Source: Branchiostoma floridae (taxonomy: Eukaryota; Chordata; Leptocardii; Amphioxiformes; Branchiostomatidae). Taken from it: a stretch of DNA of 64,000 nucleotides. The stretch lies in contig NC_049995.1 in NCBI RefSeq assembly GCF_000003815.2, positions 11,287,248 to 11,351,247 on the forward strand, given 5' to 3'. Under the pieces are notes generated by a model. The model worked only from the letters and a program-made list of their open reading frames with translations. It had not been told where the DNA came from and did no database searches. The position numbers and the translations under genes are program-made. Positions 45,656 through 58,154 of the stretch are shown one piece after another. Each line of letters starts with the position of its first letter. Positions within the stretch are counted from its first letter, which is position 1.

Positions 45656-45880
45656 TTTGAACTACTGTAATTGCAGAAACTTTCGCAGTGGTTTAATGTT
45701 CGGGGTTTTCACGGTGACCTCTCTACCGCGAATTCAAAACCACCACAAACATTTTTCCATGGCAGTAAGAGACTACAGTGCATGGTGCTACTGCGAACTT
45801 AAAACCACCACGAAAAGTCCTTTGTCACATTACCACAAGATTAAATCCCCACAAACTTAAATGCATTTACAGTAACTGAT
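45656..45880. mobile_element. Dispersed short inverted-repeat element, fullest copy
   Basis: Starts TGAACTACTGTAATTGCAG, ends CTTAAATGCATTTACAGTAA, and contains GGCAGTAAGAGACTACAGTG and GCGAACTTAAAACCACCACG. Shorter copies lie near 6425, 37533, 53458 and 54674. It has no coding capacity. Confidence 0.7.
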
Positions 45881-46280
45881 TTTCACCGACATCACCATGT
45901 CTGATCCAATAAGTGCAAATAACAGCCGCTACAGATGTAACAACTGCTAACGGGCAACATTGTCATTGATTCCGACTCTCATTTCTACTAATCTTAGCAA
46001 ACTTCAGTCACAGACCTACGCTAAGATTTCCAGGAAAAGAAAACTTCAAAAACAAGCCCTACGGATTTCAAAGCTGTCAAAGAGTCCACACAAATGCCAC
46101 ACAACAAAGCCCAGTCCACCTACACTGAGTATATCAGACTGCCCCAAGGGAATAGGGTATGTACATGTATATTATAAGATCGGCACATGACTTCAAATGT
46201 GTTTATCACATGGCCAGTACATGTGACTCCGGCACAAAACATCTAGTTTGTAGTGTAGCTTTTTGTGAAAAGGTCATTTT

Positions 46281-46616
46281 ATTTATTTATTTATTTATTG
46301 ATCTTTTAGGGTAGTCCCTTCAGTTAACGTAGTAACTGATTTCCAAGGGAGCCCTATATACATGTTCGCACATGTCCGCACAACGACGGGTTATACCGCC
46401 CCTTACGGGGTGACACACCCGTCCGGGTGAATGATGTAGATCACCATGTGGCTGATACGAGACAGAGGTCGCCAGGCCTCCATCCGGGTGATTTGAAGTG
46501 AATCACCAACTTCCGACAGAAGAATTTGCACCAACGCACACCGCACCATCGCACGTGTGGGGGTTCTTTAACGTGCATGGGGTATGGCTCTCCCCATACA
46601 CGGGACCTCCATTTAA
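46281..46616 (-). mobile_element. SINE, 3' part (separated by insertion)
   Basis: Minus-strand SINE body ending in an (AAAT)n tail at 46281-46300. It shares TTCTTTAACGTGCATGGGG and CCCCATACACGGGACC with the SINEs at 11615 and 51000. It breaks off at TTAA 46613-46616, and its tRNA-like 5' part resumes at 49075. Confidence 0.8.
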
Positions 46617-47281
46617 GGGGGCACACACCAGTTTATTTGGGGGTTCAAATGGAGGCGGCACACCCTCAAGTCTAGCGACCATCTCTTCCAGGGAATTATC
46701 CTGAAGGAAAATAACTGTATATGGGGTGAGAGGATATACCTTCAGCTACAAGAACAACTGAGTTTCGATCCTTCAACTTCTCTAATTTTGAAAAATTATA
46801 GGGAAAAAACATTATTTTCATGTCAAAAATGATGCACAAAATCGGGCATTTTCGCATTGGATAAAACAGATGAAGAAGATTTTTCCGGCAAGCACGACTG
46901 ATACTGCCAGAAAGAGGAAAATCTAAAGACTAATCCAGCCAATTATAAAGAAAATTCTAGTACTACAGTTTTTTTAATCATCCACGGCGCGCGGCATTGC
47001 AACTTTGCTTGACACAGCGCTACAGAGGTAAATCTAGGTCACCGGCCTCTTTACATTCAGGCGTAGGGATATCGCGGAAGCAACGCGCGGACCAAAACAC
47101 AATTTGCACCAAAAACACACCATTTCCTACGCTTTTCAGCAATGTAACCGTTTAATGTCATTTCGCAGGAAATAATGAGAAATGTCAACTCAAACATGGG
47201 CCCTCGGAAGCCTTTCGTCACTTTTTGGTCGCGGACTACCACGGACCCCGGTCGCGGAAGAACTGGGGTGTGCACCGTTAA
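46613..47281. repeat. 0.67-kb unit, copy 1 (TTAA-flanked)
   Basis: After TTAA it starts GGGGGCACACACCAGTT, and it ends GGGGTGTGCACCG before TTAA. The ends are imperfect inverted repeats of each other, piggyBac-style in target choice. I saw only two base differences from copy 2 (AGAACAAC against AGACCAAC, CCTCGG against CCTTGG). Confidence 0.9.
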
Positions 47282-48409
47282 TATATGCAAATTATGATTA
47301 ATATTGTCCATGACTTTAAAAAGTTATACTATATAATCATGCCAAGTTTGACTTGTCTGCGACTTTTCTTTCTCGAGTAACAGGTGGTTGAAAGTTGCGG
47401 TGTCGGAAGGCTGTTTTTGCGCCTCCAGGATGGTATACCATTCAATGCGCATAATAGCAATTACGTCACAATGAGCTTGTCCTATGGAAGAGGTTTTAGG
47501 CTATCAATACGTACTAAATAAAGAGTTATGGCCATGAAAAGGAATGACAGAGGGGTGCTCTTGTGATGGAGCACACTTTCCTCCTATTTCTGACTGGAAC
47601 AAACGGTGTAAACCTCTTAGAACATATTTGAGTTCGTGACGTCACAATACCTGCCGCTGGCCTATGTTCTGAAGTGACAACGATGCAGTTTTAAGTTCCG
47701 CGCTATAACGGAAAGCACTTGAAATGTTAATTTTTGGTCATATCGGGTAGAGAATAGACCTAGCTTTCCCGTCCAAGCGTTTCCGTTGGCAAGACTCCTT
47801 TTATTTCGTAGAAAAATGAAGTTAAATGTTGTACCTTTGGTAAAGATGGAGGTCTGTGCTGCACTTCTTGCGGCTATGAAGGTATAAACGGGCATCTGCT
47901 AAGATAAGGCTGTACAGTTTGGTGTCGGTCTCGGTGAGATAAAGAAGCCTTGGGATGTGTCTTCGGATAAGTGCAACTTATTTGTGTTAAGGCCGAGAAC
48001 TAGCGCCACACCGAACTTGACACTTGATTCGGAAGGAAAGTGCGAAAGTGACGTCATCGGGGCCTTTTTTCATTGGGAAATGCCTGCTTCTCAATGTAGG
48101 AGCAATTGTGAAACGTTCAAATGCGATTTCAAAGTGCCCAAGAGGTACTGTAGTTTAAACAACAATGTTTCGGTAGGTTTTATGCAATCTATGCTTAGCA
48201 CACACACTTCGAAGGCTACGCGACCTTGTTTGGGGGGGGGGGGCGTGGGAGGGGGGCAAATCCACCCATTATATGACAGTGTAGAATCATATCAAAACCT
48301 GCGAAATCCGGCTTTTTTTCAGTCAGATACGATCGGGGCTATACACTTTCATGGGAAAAATGCAATTTGTTGGCTATTATCACTAATACTTTTTTCAGGA
48401 TGGGTGCTT

Positions 48410-49078
48410 TTAAGGGGGCACACACCAGTTTATTTGGGGGTTCAAATGGAGGCGGCACACCCTCAAGTCTAGCGACCATCTCTTCCAGGGAATTATCCTG
48501 AAGGAAAATAACTGTATATGGGGTGAGAGGATATACCTTCAGCTACAAGACCAACTGAGTTTCGATCCTTCAACTTCTCTAATTTTGAAAAATTATAGGG
48601 AAAAAACATTATTTTCATGTCAAAAATGATGCACAAAATCGGGCATTTTCGCATTGGATAAAACAGATGAAGAAGATTTTTCCGGCAAGCACGACTGATA
48701 CTGCCAGAAAGAGGAAAATCTAAAGACTAATCCAGCCAATTATAAAGAAAATTCTAGTACTACAGTTTTTTTAATCATCCACGGCGCGCGGCATTGCAAC
48801 TTTGCTTGACACAGCGCTACAGAGGTAAATCTAGGTCACCGGCCTCTTTACATTCAGGCGTAGGGATATCGCGGAAGCAACGCGCGGACCAAAACACAAT
48901 TTGCACCAAAAACACACCATTTCCTACGCTTTTCAGCAATGTAACCGTTTAATGTCATTTCGCAGGAAATAATGAGAAATGTCAACTCAAACATGGGCCC
49001 TTGGAAGCCTTTCGTCACTTTTTGGTCGCGGACTACCACGGACCCCGGTCGCGGAAGAACTGGGGTGTGCACCGTTAA
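48410..49078. repeat. 0.67-kb unit, copy 2 (TTAA-flanked)
   Basis: Direct repeat of 46613-47281 at an offset of exactly 1797 bp, with the same TTAA boundaries on both sides. Confidence 0.9.
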
Positions 49079-49235
49079 CGTCCTATCCGAGGGACGACTC
49101 ATTTTTCACTTGAGTAAAGTGAGGAAAGTCGTGTAAAGTGCCTTTCCCAAGGGCACAAGACCGGCAACACGGCAGGCGGATTCGAACCGGCGACCTCTCG
49201 GTCACGGGCCGAATACACTACCACTGTGCTACGCG
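49075..49235 (-). mobile_element. SINE, 5' tRNA-like part (separated by insertion)
   Basis: Minus strand: the head has GTAGCACAGTGGTAGTG (box A-like) and GAGGTCGCCGGTTCGAATCC (box B-like). It then runs through TTGGGAAAGGCACTTTACAC to GGATAGGACG and stops at TTAA. It continues at 46616 downwards. Confidence 0.8.
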
Positions 49236-49318
49236 GCCCCACAATTAATCAACTAGTTCATCAGAGTATTTTATCATCAAAGGAAGGCACATGAAAAGGA
49301 CAATGTCCTTAGGCTATG

Positions 49319-49342
49319 TATATATATATATATATATATATA
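49319..49342. repeat. (TA)n microsatellite
   Basis: Short TA run with CATATA at its end. It lies just beyond the SINE head. Confidence 0.9.
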
Positions 49343-50422
49343 CATATAGCTAGATCTTCTGTTTGTTATTCATGAAAGATTCCTCTTCAAAGCAACCATT
49401 TCTTACGAATGACGCTGTTGTTTGATTTTTGCAAGGTGACCATCAAATATTGCTCAATTTGCTGCAGTTATTACTCTGTAATAATGGTACTGGAGGTCAT
49501 GTTTTCTGCATTTTTACCTGTATTTTTTTGCCTGAAAACAGGATACTAAATAAAGTGGCAAAATCAGCCTCTTATGATTTTCACAGGAAACCGAAAATTT
49601 CAGATGCCATTTCTATTCCTTTCGATATCGAAAAGTTATTAGGTCTAGTTTCATGCGGTAGGCATTGGTATAAAATACTTTGTCCACGGAAAAAGCACAG
49701 AGTGAGGCAAACTTCACAGAAACATTACTTATAGTTCACTTAGTGCCAAGTTAAAAAAAAAGTTACATTGATCACAGCATAATTCACACAGGATATGGGT
49801 AAATGCATAACTTGGGGTGTTGGATAGATGCAGATTCTTTAGTATTTATCTTAAGACCCTGGGAGGTGGCTTTCTGATTTCCTATTCCCTTCCTTCATCC
49901 CATTCATAGCACAGCTCTTCTATAAGCTTCTCTCCATCATCCACGCTGGCTTCACTCACACAACAAATGTGATTTTGTGACCTTTACAACATTAGTTCAC
50001 ATGGACTGCTCTTAACTATCTCTACTGCCTAACACCAGAACCAATACAAATCTCATGCCAAAGACTACTAGAGCATTCCCTGGATAAGGTTAAAATGCCA
50101 AAACAATGAGATTATGGAGTGCTATTAATATAGTTTCCGTCTTGCTCCTTGAATGCATCTTACACCCTCTTTTGTTTGAAAAAGGCCAGGCCCCCTCCCC
50201 AAGGGTTGGTTCCATTATCAAACATGGCCATTTGGCACGCATCATTTCACCCTGTGGATTTGCTCATCGTTGCGCATCACTCTTAAACTAACTATCAACT
50301 TGAAGTCATTATATTGTTTTATGGTGCATTTACACACTCCATATGAATATTTTCTTCAAAACAAAACAAAAAGGACTTAAAGTGATATCATGGTTATGAC
50401 AGAGACAACAGACACCATGTGG

Positions 50423-50634
50423 TGCTAGTTCACCTTTGTCCGCGGGGTGACCTTTATCCGTTGTCTTTAAGAACAGCACATTTTGGAGTATTAAGTCTGC
50501 GGACTGTGGTTTAAGATTTGCAATATTTTCAAAATGTTCCGATTTGAAACTACCGTCCAGACTTCATATCCCCAAATACACTTTTTCTAGAAACAACGGA
50601 TATAAGTCACCCTCGGATAAAGGTGAACCAGCGT
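50423..50634. mobile_element. Short inverted-repeat element, copy 2
   Basis: Ends with TGCTAGTTCACCTTTGTCCG at the left and CGGATAAAGGTGAACCAGC at the right, with inner GACCTTTATCCGTTG and CAACGGATATAAGTC. It is the same family as 43082-43309. There is no coding capacity. Confidence 0.8.
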
Positions 50635-50989
50635 TACAGTATTCACAGGTTTCCTGTACTGGGGAAACTGACCTACCTCTTTTCGACAAGCACAATGAAC
50701 AGTGGACTACGGCTTAACATTTTGTCCTTTAATACAACAACTATTTCTGGTAGCAATCCTAGCATGCATGTCCCGTAAGTAACAACAGCCAGGATTTGAA
50801 CTCCCGTCCAGAGGCCGTCACTAACCACACTTAGATGGTATTCTGTAGATAACGATTTCATCTATTTCATTCATTCAGTTTTACCACATTTGTGGAAGGC
50901 TTGACATAACAGGTGACTATCACCTTTTGCAAGATGTCAACCAAGAGACCACACTTCAGGTTTGATCCACCCACACAGGGAAGGACCCC

Positions 50990-51235
50990 TACTCTTTTTG
51001 ATAAGTGCTGGCTTCTTAAACATGCTCGAGGTGTGGCTCTCCCTGAACACGGACCTACATGTCCTATCCAAGGGATGGCCCTAGCCAAAGCTAGGTACTA
51101 ATTTTTCACCTGAGTGAAGTGAGGACAGTTGCGTAAAGTGCTTTTCCACACATGATTGGTGACATGGCAAGTTTCAAACTAGGGACCTCTTAGGCCTGAG
51201 CCCAAAGCACTGCCGATTACGCCACACAATCTGAC
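50990..51235 (-). mobile_element. SINE, partial and diverged
   Basis: Minus-strand copy sharing GCTAGGGCCATCCCTTGGATAG- and CACTTTACGCAACTG-type strings with 11615-12050. The tRNA-like head lies at about 51160-51235 and is degenerate. It appears truncated at its 3' side near 50990. Confidence 0.65.
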
Positions 51236-53157
51236 ACACTGAATGGAAATCCTTGAGTTTGTTCCTGAAGTTTGCAACTTTCAAGGTTTCCTGGTATCAA
51301 TAATCAATGTCCACTCCATACAGAGTTACATGGCAATAGAGGGATACTCATTAAAGTCTGTCAAGGGACATCTCTTTGAATTATTCAACAGTACTTTGTG
51401 AAAGTGACAAGAAATGTCTATTGACGTCTAAAGCAGTGGAAGACAAAACACATTTTATTCCCTATATTTTGTTCCATCACGATGAAAAACCAAATTAATC
51501 AAAGAAGCCATCACAACCTATCCCAATTTTCACAGCCACTTTTTTTTAAAAATCACTCAAACTGCAAATCGTAGAATCAAACAGTAGGGCTTTTTTCCAC
51601 GAAAGACAGATCATACTGGAAAAACTGTATAATGTATTGTACCTCACCGGTGTAAACCAGATGTACTATGTATGTATGTCTGTACTGTACTCCTCTGCTT
51701 CCAAAATAGAAGCCAAACCAAACCTGATACAGCCAACAATAGCACTTAATGAGTATAGTCTCTTTTTCCAATAATGTCAATCATTGTCTTTGTCACATGT
51801 ATGTCTCCTATGCCTCTACCTTGCAATCAGCCTTTAGGCAAGAACTTGCAAATTACATGTAACTATTATCATTGAATCAGAGGCATAGAAAGTTATCATC
51901 ACTATTGCAAAATGTGTTTTACCTAGTACTAAAAATAAGCCCACTACATGCTTATGTACATCTTTCTGATCAAAAGGTTGAACCTCAGACTAACAGGAAA
52001 GCATGACACTTTTTTGTTCCATGTAGTTGTACAATGCAGATATGCTACGGCTTGCATGTTTGGTCAAGCACACCAGAGGACACCAGAGTAGAGGAATATA
52101 CTCTACTCGATATATGTGTTGGCTTCTTTAACATAAACATGTGACGCCTTAAACTTGAAGATTCCTGAAGTGAGGGGTGGCCTTTACGTCACCATCTAAA
52201 ATGATGAATAAATATAATGCAATCCCATACAACAAGTCCAGGTTGGGGCTGACATTGCTACAATTGAACTTTACAGTGTTGCTAAATACAATGTATAAAG
52301 TTCCGGCCTCAACCATATTCCTATCTTCCTGCAATCAACTGCACACAAGGATAAAACATTCCTTCTTTGACAGCTCTATATAGTGAGTCACATGACTAAG
52401 CTATAAAACAGTGATAACATTTCCTAGTGTAGTTACAGCAAATCAAGGTTGCCCTTATACCTCTTCGCGGTAAACCTTTGCATAAAATTGATAGCATTTC
52501 AATTCGTGCTGCATAACTCAATAAAAAACATGCGGAAACCCATACGGCGTAGACATTTTGATTACCGTCGTAAAATGCCATCATCTAGTTTGTCACATAC
52601 GTTTCCAGATCGCATGTTGCAGTATTCCAGCCAGCCTGACAATTTTTTCTGTCCCCTGGATTTTGAATAAAAGTCCAAAAGGGTCCAGGAGCATGCTCCC
52701 CCAGGAAAATTTTTTAATCTGACCTTCTAAAATGCTATTTCCCTTATTTTGCAGACTCAGCTTGGTTCAATCAACATCTTTACATGCTGAATTTGTCTGT
52801 CACAGAGGATGGAATGGGCAAAATTTTTGTCCATACCAGGGTTGTAGCTAGCCTGAAATCATTTTCCGTCCCCTCAATTTTCAAAATTTTGAAATTTAGA
52901 TCCTCTTAAATACTATTTCCTTCATTTGAGATAAAAATTTTGCTGGTTGATTAAGCTGTTCAACAGCATCTGTTTTGCTTGAAAATTAAACAAGAGAGAC
53001 AGTTTCATTTTATCTTTACATTTTTGTTCGTCACAGAGGGCGAAATGGGTAATTTTTTTTCCCGTCACCAGCTGCAAAATTCTGTCAAAGGACGGAAGGA
53101 CAGATGCTGGCGTCTGTACCCAGCTCAAAATTCTGCCAAAGGACGGATGGTGGCTAG

Positions 53158-53285
53158 AACCCTGGTGCCATGTTGACAAGCCAAGCCATTCCTGTTTGCC
53201 ATGCGGACGATGTAGCCATTGACGCACTCGGGGTAGTGATTGTGACGACATTTGACACCAAACTTAATCACAGGCGATAGGACAC
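53158..53285 (-). CDS. Unassigned exon-like reading frame
   Basis: After an ATATTTCAG acceptor at 53286, one minus frame stays open with a protein-like composition: VLSPVIKFGVKCRHNHYPEC, then VNGYIVRMANRNGLACQHG. It has three cysteines, and the CG content is higher than in the flanks. No clear GT donor follows (the first is a weak GTTCTA). I do not recognise it and it is not RIM. It could be an exon of another transcript or a remnant of a transposon gene. Confidence 0.25.
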
Positions 53286-53457
53286 CTGAAATATGATACC
53301 AGTGTGATGACTTCTTGGCAACAGTATCATAACCTGGGCTACATTGTGCTATATCTTAAGCCTTATCGTGTCACATCTTTAACGACGTACAGACGAAGAT
53401 ACGACCCAGTTGCCCATTGAAACACTAATACATGCCAGAACATATCATAAATCATAT

Positions 53458-53660
53458 ACGGTAATTCTTGTAAATTCTGTAGTGGTTTTAGGTTGCCATT
53501 TTTGCAGTTATCCCTTCACTGCAAAATAAAAACCACCATTGCTGTACAGTAGGTGACTATCGCGGAATTACGAACTTTAAACCTATATACATACGTGAAC
53601 ACTCCATTTATTTCTTACCACAAAATTAAATCCCCCAAAACTTGAGGGCATTTTCAGCAC
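53458..53660. repeat. Diverged copy of the 45656 element family
   Basis: Contains GTGGTTTTAGGTTGCCATTT, AAAACCACCATTGC and ACTTGAGGGCATTTTCAG. It is more decayed than the copy at 54674. Confidence 0.5.
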
Positions 53661-54197
53661 TAAAGCATTGATGAAAGTTAGACATCCAGGTAATAATATT
53701 ACACACATACACAAGTTATTCAAAATGTCTGACATTGGAAAGAGTCATTTCTGATAACATGAAGTACTATCTTTTGTCAGCATCCATATTTCGTAAACGT
53801 GCCTCTGTGTATGAGGAAGATTTAGGCACATAAAAGAACCCAACACACTTATCAAGAAGAGTAGGGGTGACAGTGTGCTAGGGCCCATTACATTAGCAGT
53901 AGTAAAGCCACATTGCAATAACACTAGCTAGCCCCTTGCTTCATCTTCATTGAGAATGACTGGTATATATCCTTACAGCTAGCGACATATGAGTTGTATG
54001 GCCACAAGTCCCATCTGTATGCATGACTGATATGGATTGATGTAAGGACGATATTACATGTCTGAGAATGCCATTAAATAGAAAGAATGGGTATATAGGG
54101 AGGCAGCGTGGTACATGTAATATTGTCTGTCTTGGCTGTAAATAAATGTGAGGGGTGTGTGGGGAAATCAAGGAACAAGCCAAGGGCAAATAAAGAC

Positions 54198-54640
54198 AGC
54201 AGAAAAGGTCAACAGAAATAGAGGAGAAAGGCAGAGGATGGGGGTAAAAGGGAAATATGGAAAGATGGAAGAAGGGAAGTAGAGAAGTAGAAGGAGGAAA
54301 ATGCAAGGGCAAATACAAGATATGAAAGTTCAATAGAAATAGAGGAGAAAAACAGAGGATGGGGTAGAAGGAAAACATGAAAAGAAAGAAAGAAGGCAGG
54401 TAGTAGAGAAGGAAGAGAAAGCAAGGGCAAGTACAGGATGAAAGCTCAATAGAAATACAAGAGAAAACAAGAGGATGGGGGTAGAAGGAAAACATGAAAA
54501 GGTGGAAGAAGGGAAGTACCGGTAGAGAAGGAGAAGCAAGGGAGGAATCAAGATAAAAGATAGAATCAATGAGGATAGATTATTCAATAGAAATAGAGAA
54601 GAGTAGAGGATGAAGGTAGAAGAAAACATGAAGTAGAGAA
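54198..54640. repeat. Purine-rich tandem repeat, about 120-bp unit
   Basis: Four units built on CAATAGAAATAGAGGAGAAA, GAGGATGGGG and GGAAAACATGAAAAG. Strong purine asymmetry (GGA/GAA) gives long open frames on the minus strand rich in Ser, Phe and Leu, which are artefacts of composition. Confidence 0.8.
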
Positions 54641-54673
54641 GAAGGAAAAGTAAGTAAGGAATCAAGGGAATAC

Positions 54674-54838
54674 ACGGCGGCCACTTCACCATAAACTTAA
54701 AACCACCGCGAACATTCATCCATGGCAGTAAGACACTACAGTGCATGGTGTTACCGCAAACTTGAAACCACTGCTAACAGTCCTTTTTCCCGCTATCGCA
54801 AAATTAAATCCTCGCAAACTTAAATGAATTCACAGTAC
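54674..54838. repeat. Partial copy of the 45656 element family
   Basis: Shares AAACTTAAAACCACCGCGAAC, GGCAGTAAGACACTACAGTG and a GCAAACTTAAATG-AATTCACAG end with 45656-45880. Confidence 0.7.
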
Positions 54839-55258
54839 ATGATTGTGAAAAGAATACAAAATACATTTAGGTATCAGTCTGGCGATTCTGCAATTGGCTT
54901 AAAGGCAAAGGTCAATGCTAACATATCCTTAGGCACCACCTCAAAGTAGGCTTACAAAATGTCATTATTATATCGGTAAAGCCACAAAGGGAAAGGTGAA
55001 CAGCAACAGTAGATTTAATATAAGACAAAACTAAGTACAGGAAAAGGTTAGGTGCCCTGACTTGTGGCTGGGATTTAAGAATGTCACGCACGTTCTCTGT
55101 CAACAAATGCCAAATCCATTTCCCTAGCTTATATAATAAACCAACCACTGGTGATCCTGTTGTATTCTGGGTGCCTAAAATAGTATTCTAAAGGTTAAAA
55201 CATGCAAGCAACAATTCAAGAATAATAAAAGAAATGAATACCCAGACAACATGCATTA

Positions 55259-55626
55259 GGCCACACCAATTTAATTTCTTGGTTCACGGATTTTTTCATA
55301 AAAAATATGGAGCGAGAGGGCGAAATAAAAATGAAAATAAAAATTGTAAAATGGTTGGGGTAAAGGTAACGGCTAATCCAAAACATAAAGAAAAAAAGTT
55401 TTCAGCTTGAAAAAAGTACAAAAACACTATTATTGTACAGTAACAGCACTTGTACCCACACTTTAAATAGCTTATAATATAAAGGCCAATTTGCTACACC
55501 AGAAAGCTGGTGAATGGTTTCATTACTGGTGAAAATTTGCTGAGTGGTAATTTTTATTTTTATTTTTTTTTTCCAAAAAAAAGGAGCGAGCGAATCCGTG
55601 AACCAAGAAATTAAATTGGTGTGGCC
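55259..55626. mobile_element. 368-bp inverted-repeat element (MITE)
   Basis: The ends are near-perfect 36-bp inverted repeats starting GGCCACACCAATTTAATTTC and running into TTGGTTCACGGATT. TTA is present directly outside both ends (55256-55258 and 55627-55629). There is no coding capacity. It lies only 50 bp from the CACTA-like transposon. Confidence 0.88.
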
Positions 55627-56720
55627 TTATATATATGAAATTTCTAAGGTTTGATTTTAGGCCATGTTGATCTGATTATCACTGTGCGAAAGGGTGTGAT
55701 TTCCGGACAAAGTCGGAGTTGACATATTTTTGGACATGCTAAATATTCGGACTGTGTCCGGGCACGATGTTCAATATTTCCCATGTCTGGAAATATCATG
55801 AGTCAGGAATTGTCTTGTTATGTATCCGGACAAATAAGACTTTCCTGCTTTTCAAGATACGCGCCAATGACGTTTCTTGCCTCCGAATACGTGATATGTT
55901 CTACATTCTTTACATATCCAAGGTCCATATATTTCGATAAGGAATACCCGGACAAATTAGGAGTTTGCACGAAGCATGATGTGCATTATTTCTGGGCCAT
56001 TGTCAGATGACATTTTCAATTCATTATGTCTCAGAATATCATGAGTCATGAAATGTTTCAGCACAAGCCCGGACGGATAGAATTTCCCGTTCTTCCGAAT
56101 ACGTGTCAGGGACGTTTCATGTTTTCGAATTCATACTATTTTCTTTTCTTTCCATTTACGAGACATATCCGCGACAGATATTCCATGGATTAGTTTTAGG
56201 ACAGATTCGAAGTTAGCATATTCTGACCGTTACCGATAAAGGTATTCTATACGTGAATTGTGAATCGGTGATTGTTTTATTGCGCATCTGAACAAATAAG
56301 ACTGCATTATTTTGCCGAAATTTTCGCTCCTTCCGAATTCATATTCCGTTCCATTTACGACAGATGTCCAAAACAGAAACATTCCAGAGATCAGTTTTCG
56401 GAAAACTTAATGGTTAACAAATTACTTTTCTTGTCATACATGAATCTGAGATTGTTTTGTTGGGTATCCTTAAAAAGGTTTCCTATCTTGACAAATACAC
56501 GTCATTAACGTTTTTGCTTCTGTATATGTGTTTTTATTCTACAACGAGTATGCCCGATGTCAATGTATGTTTACTCTTTAATTTTCTGGTAATTGAAGCT
56601 TAAGCTTCCATATACATGTGCAAATATACTGACATCGACATTTACAATCAAATGACACAGAAAGCAATCTTTGCGATGGTAACAATTATGAGTCAAGTAT
56701 TATTGTTTCTTTGCATATCC

Positions 56721-57079
56721 GGACAATATCTTGAACAAAGTTCAGTCAAAACACTCCACCCCAGCGGTGCAGTTTGGGATAGGTCCATATCCGGACAATA
56801 TCATGAATAAAGTTCAGTCAAAACACTCCACCCCAGCGGTGCAGTTTGGGATAGGTCCATATCCGGACAATATCATGAATAAAGTTCAGTCAAAACACTC
56901 CACCCCAGCGGTGCAGTTTGGGATAGGTCCATATCCGGACAATATCTTGAACAAAGTTCAGTCAAAACACTCCACACCAGCGGTGCAGTTTGGGATAGGT
57001 CCATATCCGGACAATATCTTGAAAAAGTTCAGTCAAAACACTCCACACCAGCGGTGCAGTTTGGGATAGGTCCATATCC
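56721..57079. repeat. 72-bp tandem repeat inside the CACTA-like element
   Basis: Five units. GGACAATATC recurs at 56721, 56793, 56865, 56937, 57009 and 57080. Each unit holds GTTCAGTCAAAACACTCCAC and AGCGGTGCAGTTTGGGATAG. Because 72 is divisible by three, one plus frame stays open throughout (112 codons), but it is repeat-derived. Confidence 0.92.
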
Positions 57080-57189
57080 GGACAATATCATGACAAAAAG
57101 TCACTCATGATATTGAATACCAGCGTTGCTGTGTGGGAATGGCCCATATCCGGACAATATCACGAGGCAACTTTACTCGTAAAGCGGTT

Positions 57190-57320
57190 ATGCAAGCTGT
57201 GCAAAGTGCCGAGCAGACCAGTACGTTGGCATGTCAACGGTGCGCCTACTGGGGCAGTCGTTGCAGATAACAGCCTACACCGCGCCACAGCGTTTGCTGC
57301 TGTGTACAACTTTGAAAGTG
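57190..57320 (+). CDS. Candidate captured exon inside the CACTA-like element
   Basis: A CpG-rich, non-repetitive stretch ends at a strong donor (GAAAGTG|GTAAGTAC at 57320/57321). One plus frame reads PSRPVRWHVNGAPTGAVVAD, then NSLHRATAFAAVYNFES. A second frame is also open, so the true frame is uncertain. No start codon or promoter is identified, and the upstream boundary is approximate (AG at about 57206 or 57215 could be acceptors). I do not recognise the product. Confidence 0.35.
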
Positions 57321-58154
57321 GTAAGTACATGATGCATTTATTCACAAAAAAAATGCACAATGCCATGTGTTTTCGTGAAACAGGCATGATGGATGACACT
57401 AACTTGCTTGGAACCATCTGGAGGAGTCCTTAGGTAACAAGACTATATTAGGAAGTCACATGATTTGACTAGACCAATAGTAGACCAGCTGGTGACAGCA
57501 GTTAGGTTTGAAACTAGATTTGAATCTCAGTTGCCGCTGCCGCTAGCCGCTACCGGACCAAGAAGTGAGTAGTGTAGCTCTCTAGTACATAGATTGTATA
57601 TACATAGCAGTTACCGTTCTTAGTTCCGTATATGTCTGTCAGCAATGTCTGTTATCCCTTCCTAGTGTTTTGTGTATTTAATAATTAGTAGTGTGATCTC
57701 TTTGTAAAGATTATTGTATGATAGATCACTTCTCTTTCAGCTGGAACCCCCGCGTGACATCCCCGGCTTGTTTACAAATTGCCCGTTCCATAGTTAGTTA
57801 AATTCTCATATTATTTTGTGCTGTATGTGCCGTAAGTTAGGGCGTAACGGCTGCTTCTAAACTTTCCTGTCCTGTTGTTTTGGCTGGCTAAATCTTTAAT
57901 AGAACCAAGGAGAAACTGTAATCTCCTCACTAGGACCAATGTGATTGTGTGCATATAAAATTCCATTCGTTCTCTGGGGGTCCTTATCTGTGCCATCTGT
58001 GTGGCCCGCGCCCTGTGATGATAGCCGACTCCAGATTCCTGCCTTTGTCCCCGTCTTGTCCTGCTGTGATTTTTATGGCCGTGTTGTTTGAATAATTTTA
58101 CATGTACCGTTCATGGGTTCGGGGCTGTTACTAGCCGTTTTTTTCCCATTCCAG

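Larger units (their letters stand above)
46613..49078. mobile_element. 2.46-kb TTAA-flanked composite insertion in a SINE
   Basis: An insertion begins and ends with TTAA and interrupts a SINE. It consists of a 0.67-kb unit, a 1.13-kb centre, and the same unit again in the same orientation. No transposase is visible. The 171-codon plus-strand frame at 47957-48472 runs into the second unit and lacks domain character. The layout suggests a composite of two short TTAA-specific elements, or a single element with long direct terminal repeats. Confidence 0.75.

Noticed and set aside
47957-48472. 171-codon plus-strand frame
   Set aside because: It runs through a poly(G) tract and into the second 0.67-kb repeat unit and shows no recognisable domain. 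It is probably chance in stop-poor DNA.
46613-49078. LTR retrotransposon reading of the direct repeats
   Set aside because: The repeats do not start TG and end CA, no primer-binding site, gag or pol is visible, and TTAA occurs at inner as well as outer boundaries.
53947-54746. Minus-strand frames of 182 and 138 codons rich in Ser, Phe, Leu
   Set aside because: They come from a purine-rich tandem repeat read on its pyrimidine strand; there is no domain and no splice context.
56731-57069. 112-codon plus-strand frame in the CACTA-like element
   Set aside because: It is the direct translation of a 72-bp tandem repeat.
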